Source: a bacterium
GTDB taxonomy: Bacteria; JAJVIF01; JAGGVT01
Direction: 5' to 3'
DNA length: 6,735 nucleotides
NCBI GenBank assembly: GCA_021157815.1
Contig: JAGGVT010000137.1
Span: 1-6,735 of the forward strand
Below the pieces are notes generated by a model that worked only from the letters and a program-made list of their open reading frames with translations, was not told the origin of the DNA and did no database searches. Shown here piece by piece: positions 5,371-6,735 of this stretch. Position 1 is the stretch's first letter, and every line of letters starts with the position of its first letter. The translations under genes and the position numbers were made by a program.

Positions 5371-6513
5371 ATGAAGAATAATTATTCAAGGTGTGGATTT
5401 GCCCTGATAATTTGCATTTTCTGGTTAACGATTGGGTGTGCCGCCAGTGGACAGGGAGGAATGTCCGATGCAGAAATTGGACAATCCGACTCAGAAAGCA
5501 GAATCAAATTCAATGAGGATGAGAATGCGGCACTAAATGCGGTTGCCAAAGACAAACTTTTCAAGTTCCTGGGTAAAAAGTTCAATAAGCGTTATGCTGA
5601 GAAGCAAAGGAAACTCGCGGAAAGTAAAAAATATAAAATCGAGAATCCAAATATCGATTTAGCTTTATCGATACGGCAAAAAACCATTTATGAGCTTTTC
5701 ATGTGGGTGATTACGCAAGTTCATTCCTCTTCAGACTCATTGGATTTAAATTACGATTCAATTATTAGAGATGGGCTTCTGGCAGTAATTCCCCGCAATC
5801 CGTATTCCAGAGAGGATATGAAAACCAGTTGTGAATACTCGCCCGGAGATATGTTGCTTGCAAGAGATAAACGAGGATTTGTTTTTCTCTATCATGCTGG
5901 TGAAAAAGAATCACAATATGACCCATCCAGAAGTAACTTCAACCGCATCATGTACAAACCAAAGCTAACAGGAATAGAAGAATGTACTGATGGTAGAACA
6001 CAAATTCGATATTTTCGATTTCAAAAAGGAAAAGCTCAACCTGTTCTTTTAAAAGATATTGGTCAACCTGAGGCTGAATTTGTAAGCACATTCTTTACAT
6101 TAATGTGGCTGAATCAACAAGTACGTGAAATGATGAAGGCATATTCCAAAATCAACGATGATGTGCCGGATAACATCGACGGTTACCTGAATTATTTCGG
6201 GAGAAAGAATCCGGCAGCGTGGATAAATCCCTACACCCGAAAGGAGATGAAAAAGGTCGATTTTCCTGAGACATCCTTTATTTTCCCTTCAGGTGAAATA
6301 GAGTATTTCAAGGAAAGCGTTTCCCGTACAGTTATTGAAGTCGATGACAAGAACAAATATGCGGGAAACTATTCGTTTGATGTTTTCGAGGGGCCGAACG
6401 GTCCAATCGCTGTCTTTACTCTATACTCACTGGATCAGAACGATGAAATAAGAGCAAGTTACTCCAAGGGAATTTCCAAATCACATTTAGAGTCATTGTA
6501 TCCGCGAAAGTAA
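5371..6513 (+). CDS. putative lipoprotein with duplicated pseudopilin-like region
   Basis: A 380-aa protein of unrecognised function. It starts at an ATG six bases after AGGAG (5360-5364). Residues 1-22 are a signal peptide, and LTIGC places the probable lipidated Cys at 23; Thr at -3 is unusual for a lipobox, so simple secretion is possible. Residues 24-100 are charged and helical. Two similar units follow: FMWV...DGLLAVIPRNPYSREDMK (110-151), then SPGD, and FTLMWLNQQV...DGYLNYFGRKNP...NPYTRKEMK (242-294), then PSGE. The NPY[ST]R..MK turn followed by short strands recalls the C-terminal fold of type II secretion pseudopilins (GspG-like NPYTGKPM), but the pilin N-terminal helix and cleavage site are absent. 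The C-terminus GNYSFDVFEGPNGPIAVFTLY (332-352) looks beta-rich. The protein would sit on the periplasmic side of a membrane. The fold assignment is tentative. Confidence 0.75.
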   Translation: MKNNYSRCGFALIICIFWLTIGCAASGQGGMSDAEIGQSDSESRIKFNEDENAALNAVAKDKLFKFLGKKFNKRYAEKQRKLAESKKYKIENPNIDLALSIRQKTIYELFMWVITQVHSSSDSLDLNYDSIIRDGLLAVIPRNPYSREDMKTSCEYSPGDMLLARDKRGFVFLYHAGEKESQYDPSRSNFNRIMYKPKLTGIEECTDGRTQIRYFRFQKGKAQPVLLKDIGQPEAEFVSTFFTLMWLNQQVREMMKAYSKINDDVPDNIDGYLNYFGRKNPAAWINPYTRKEMKKVDFPETSFIFPSGEIEYFKESVSRTVIEVDDKNKYAGNYSFDVFEGPNGPIAVFTLYSLDQNDEIRASYSKGISKSHLESLYPRK

Positions 6514-6527
6514 CAGTTTACGCTAGT

Positions 6528-6583
6528 TTGTGGTGCGGGCATCCTGCCTGCATAGTTATCATCTCAAGATTGCAGGTAGGATG
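6528..6583. repeat. hairpin repeat downstream of the lipoprotein gene
   Basis: CATCCTGCCTGCA (6540-6552) pairs with TGCAGGTAGGATG (6571-6583) as a 13-bp stem with one G-U pair and an 18-nt loop. The left part also folds alone: TGCGGGCA (6534-6541), loop TCC, TGCCTGCA (6545-6552). The TTGTGG leader (6528-6533) and TCC loop resemble the minus-strand form of the hairpins at 91-225 and 2756-2776. It lies 15 bases past the stop codon, but no T tract follows, so a terminator role is uncertain. Confidence 0.55.
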
Positions 6584-6644
6584 GGGCTGTTGAAAAAGGG
6601 TTAATATGCCAGAAAATCATAATAAAACCATCAAGTATATTCAA

Positions 6645-6719
6645 TGTCATTCCGGGCTTGACCCGGAATCCATCTTCAAGCCTGGAAGACGTGGATTCTG
6701 AATCAAGTTCAGAATGACA
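6645..6719. repeat. 75-bp nested palindromic repeat (CATTCCGGGCTTGACC type)
   Basis: Arms 6645-6672 and 6692-6719 (28 bp each) are inverted repeats of each other with six differences, all transitions. Each arm is itself a hairpin: ATTCCGGG (6649-6656) with CCCGGAAT (6662-6669), and ATTCTGAA (6695-6702) with TTCAGAAT (6708-6715), each an 8-bp perfect stem with a 5-nt loop. A third stem, TCTTC (6673-6677) with GAAGA (6685-6689), sits in the centre. Sequences of the type TGTCATTCCGGGCTTGACCC are, to my knowledge, frequent dispersed palindromes in many bacterial genomes. No gene is visible here. Confidence 0.8.
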
Positions 6720-6735
6720 ATTTGCCATCTTTGAG

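Noticed and set aside
5371-5439. Type IV pilin or pseudopilin N-terminus in the lipoprotein
   Set aside because: There is no G/F[T]xxE prepilin cleavage motif; the segment is a standard signal peptide ending in a Cys.

Overview
The window holds four protein-coding genes and an unusually dense set of non-coding repeats. The genes suggest a Gram-negative-type (diderm) bacterium: a large exported serine-peptidase-like protein, two cytoplasmic sugar-modifying enzymes and a putative lipoprotein. Base composition is moderate. Octamer arrays and dispersed hairpins of this kind are, as far as I recall, common in uncultured candidate-phylum bacteria. Nothing here fixes the lineage, and no phage, plasmid, transposase or CRISPR gene is visible.

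Layout. Positions 1-90 show no gene. Positions 91-225 carry three tandem copies of a 46-bp hairpin repeat. Positions 245-396 carry an 8-bp tandem array (CTAACYTR) that ends 6 bp from the stop codon of the first gene. That gene (403-2565, minus strand) encodes a secreted protein with a SpoIVB/S55 peptidase-like domain whose catalytic motifs are in the reverse order to SpoIVB. Behind its start lies a roughly 500-bp intergenic region with a good minus-strand promoter overlapped by palindromes, then a hairpin and a second octamer array (2793-2912) in the same orientation as the first. Two plus-strand genes follow as an overlapping pair (TAATG): a divergent NodB-type polysaccharide deacetylase (3075-4055) and a DegT/DnrJ/EryC1/StrS-type PLP aminotransferase (4055-5197). 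A fourth plus-strand gene (5371-6513) has its own upstream region and encodes a probable lipoprotein with an internal duplication that resembles type II pseudopilin C-terminal folds. The window ends with a hairpin repeat (6528-6583) and a 75-bp nested palindrome (6645-6719).

How they fit. The deacetylase/aminotransferase pair is most simply read as part of surface-polysaccharide or amino-sugar metabolism. The other two genes encode exported proteins with no visible functional link to that pair. The most distinctive content is (i) the permuted S55 protein, (ii) a module of hairpin, TACAAT and octamer array placed on both sides of that gene, and (iii) the nested palindrome, in which each half keeps its own stem through paired base changes. 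All functions come from motif recognition by eye; no database search was run.
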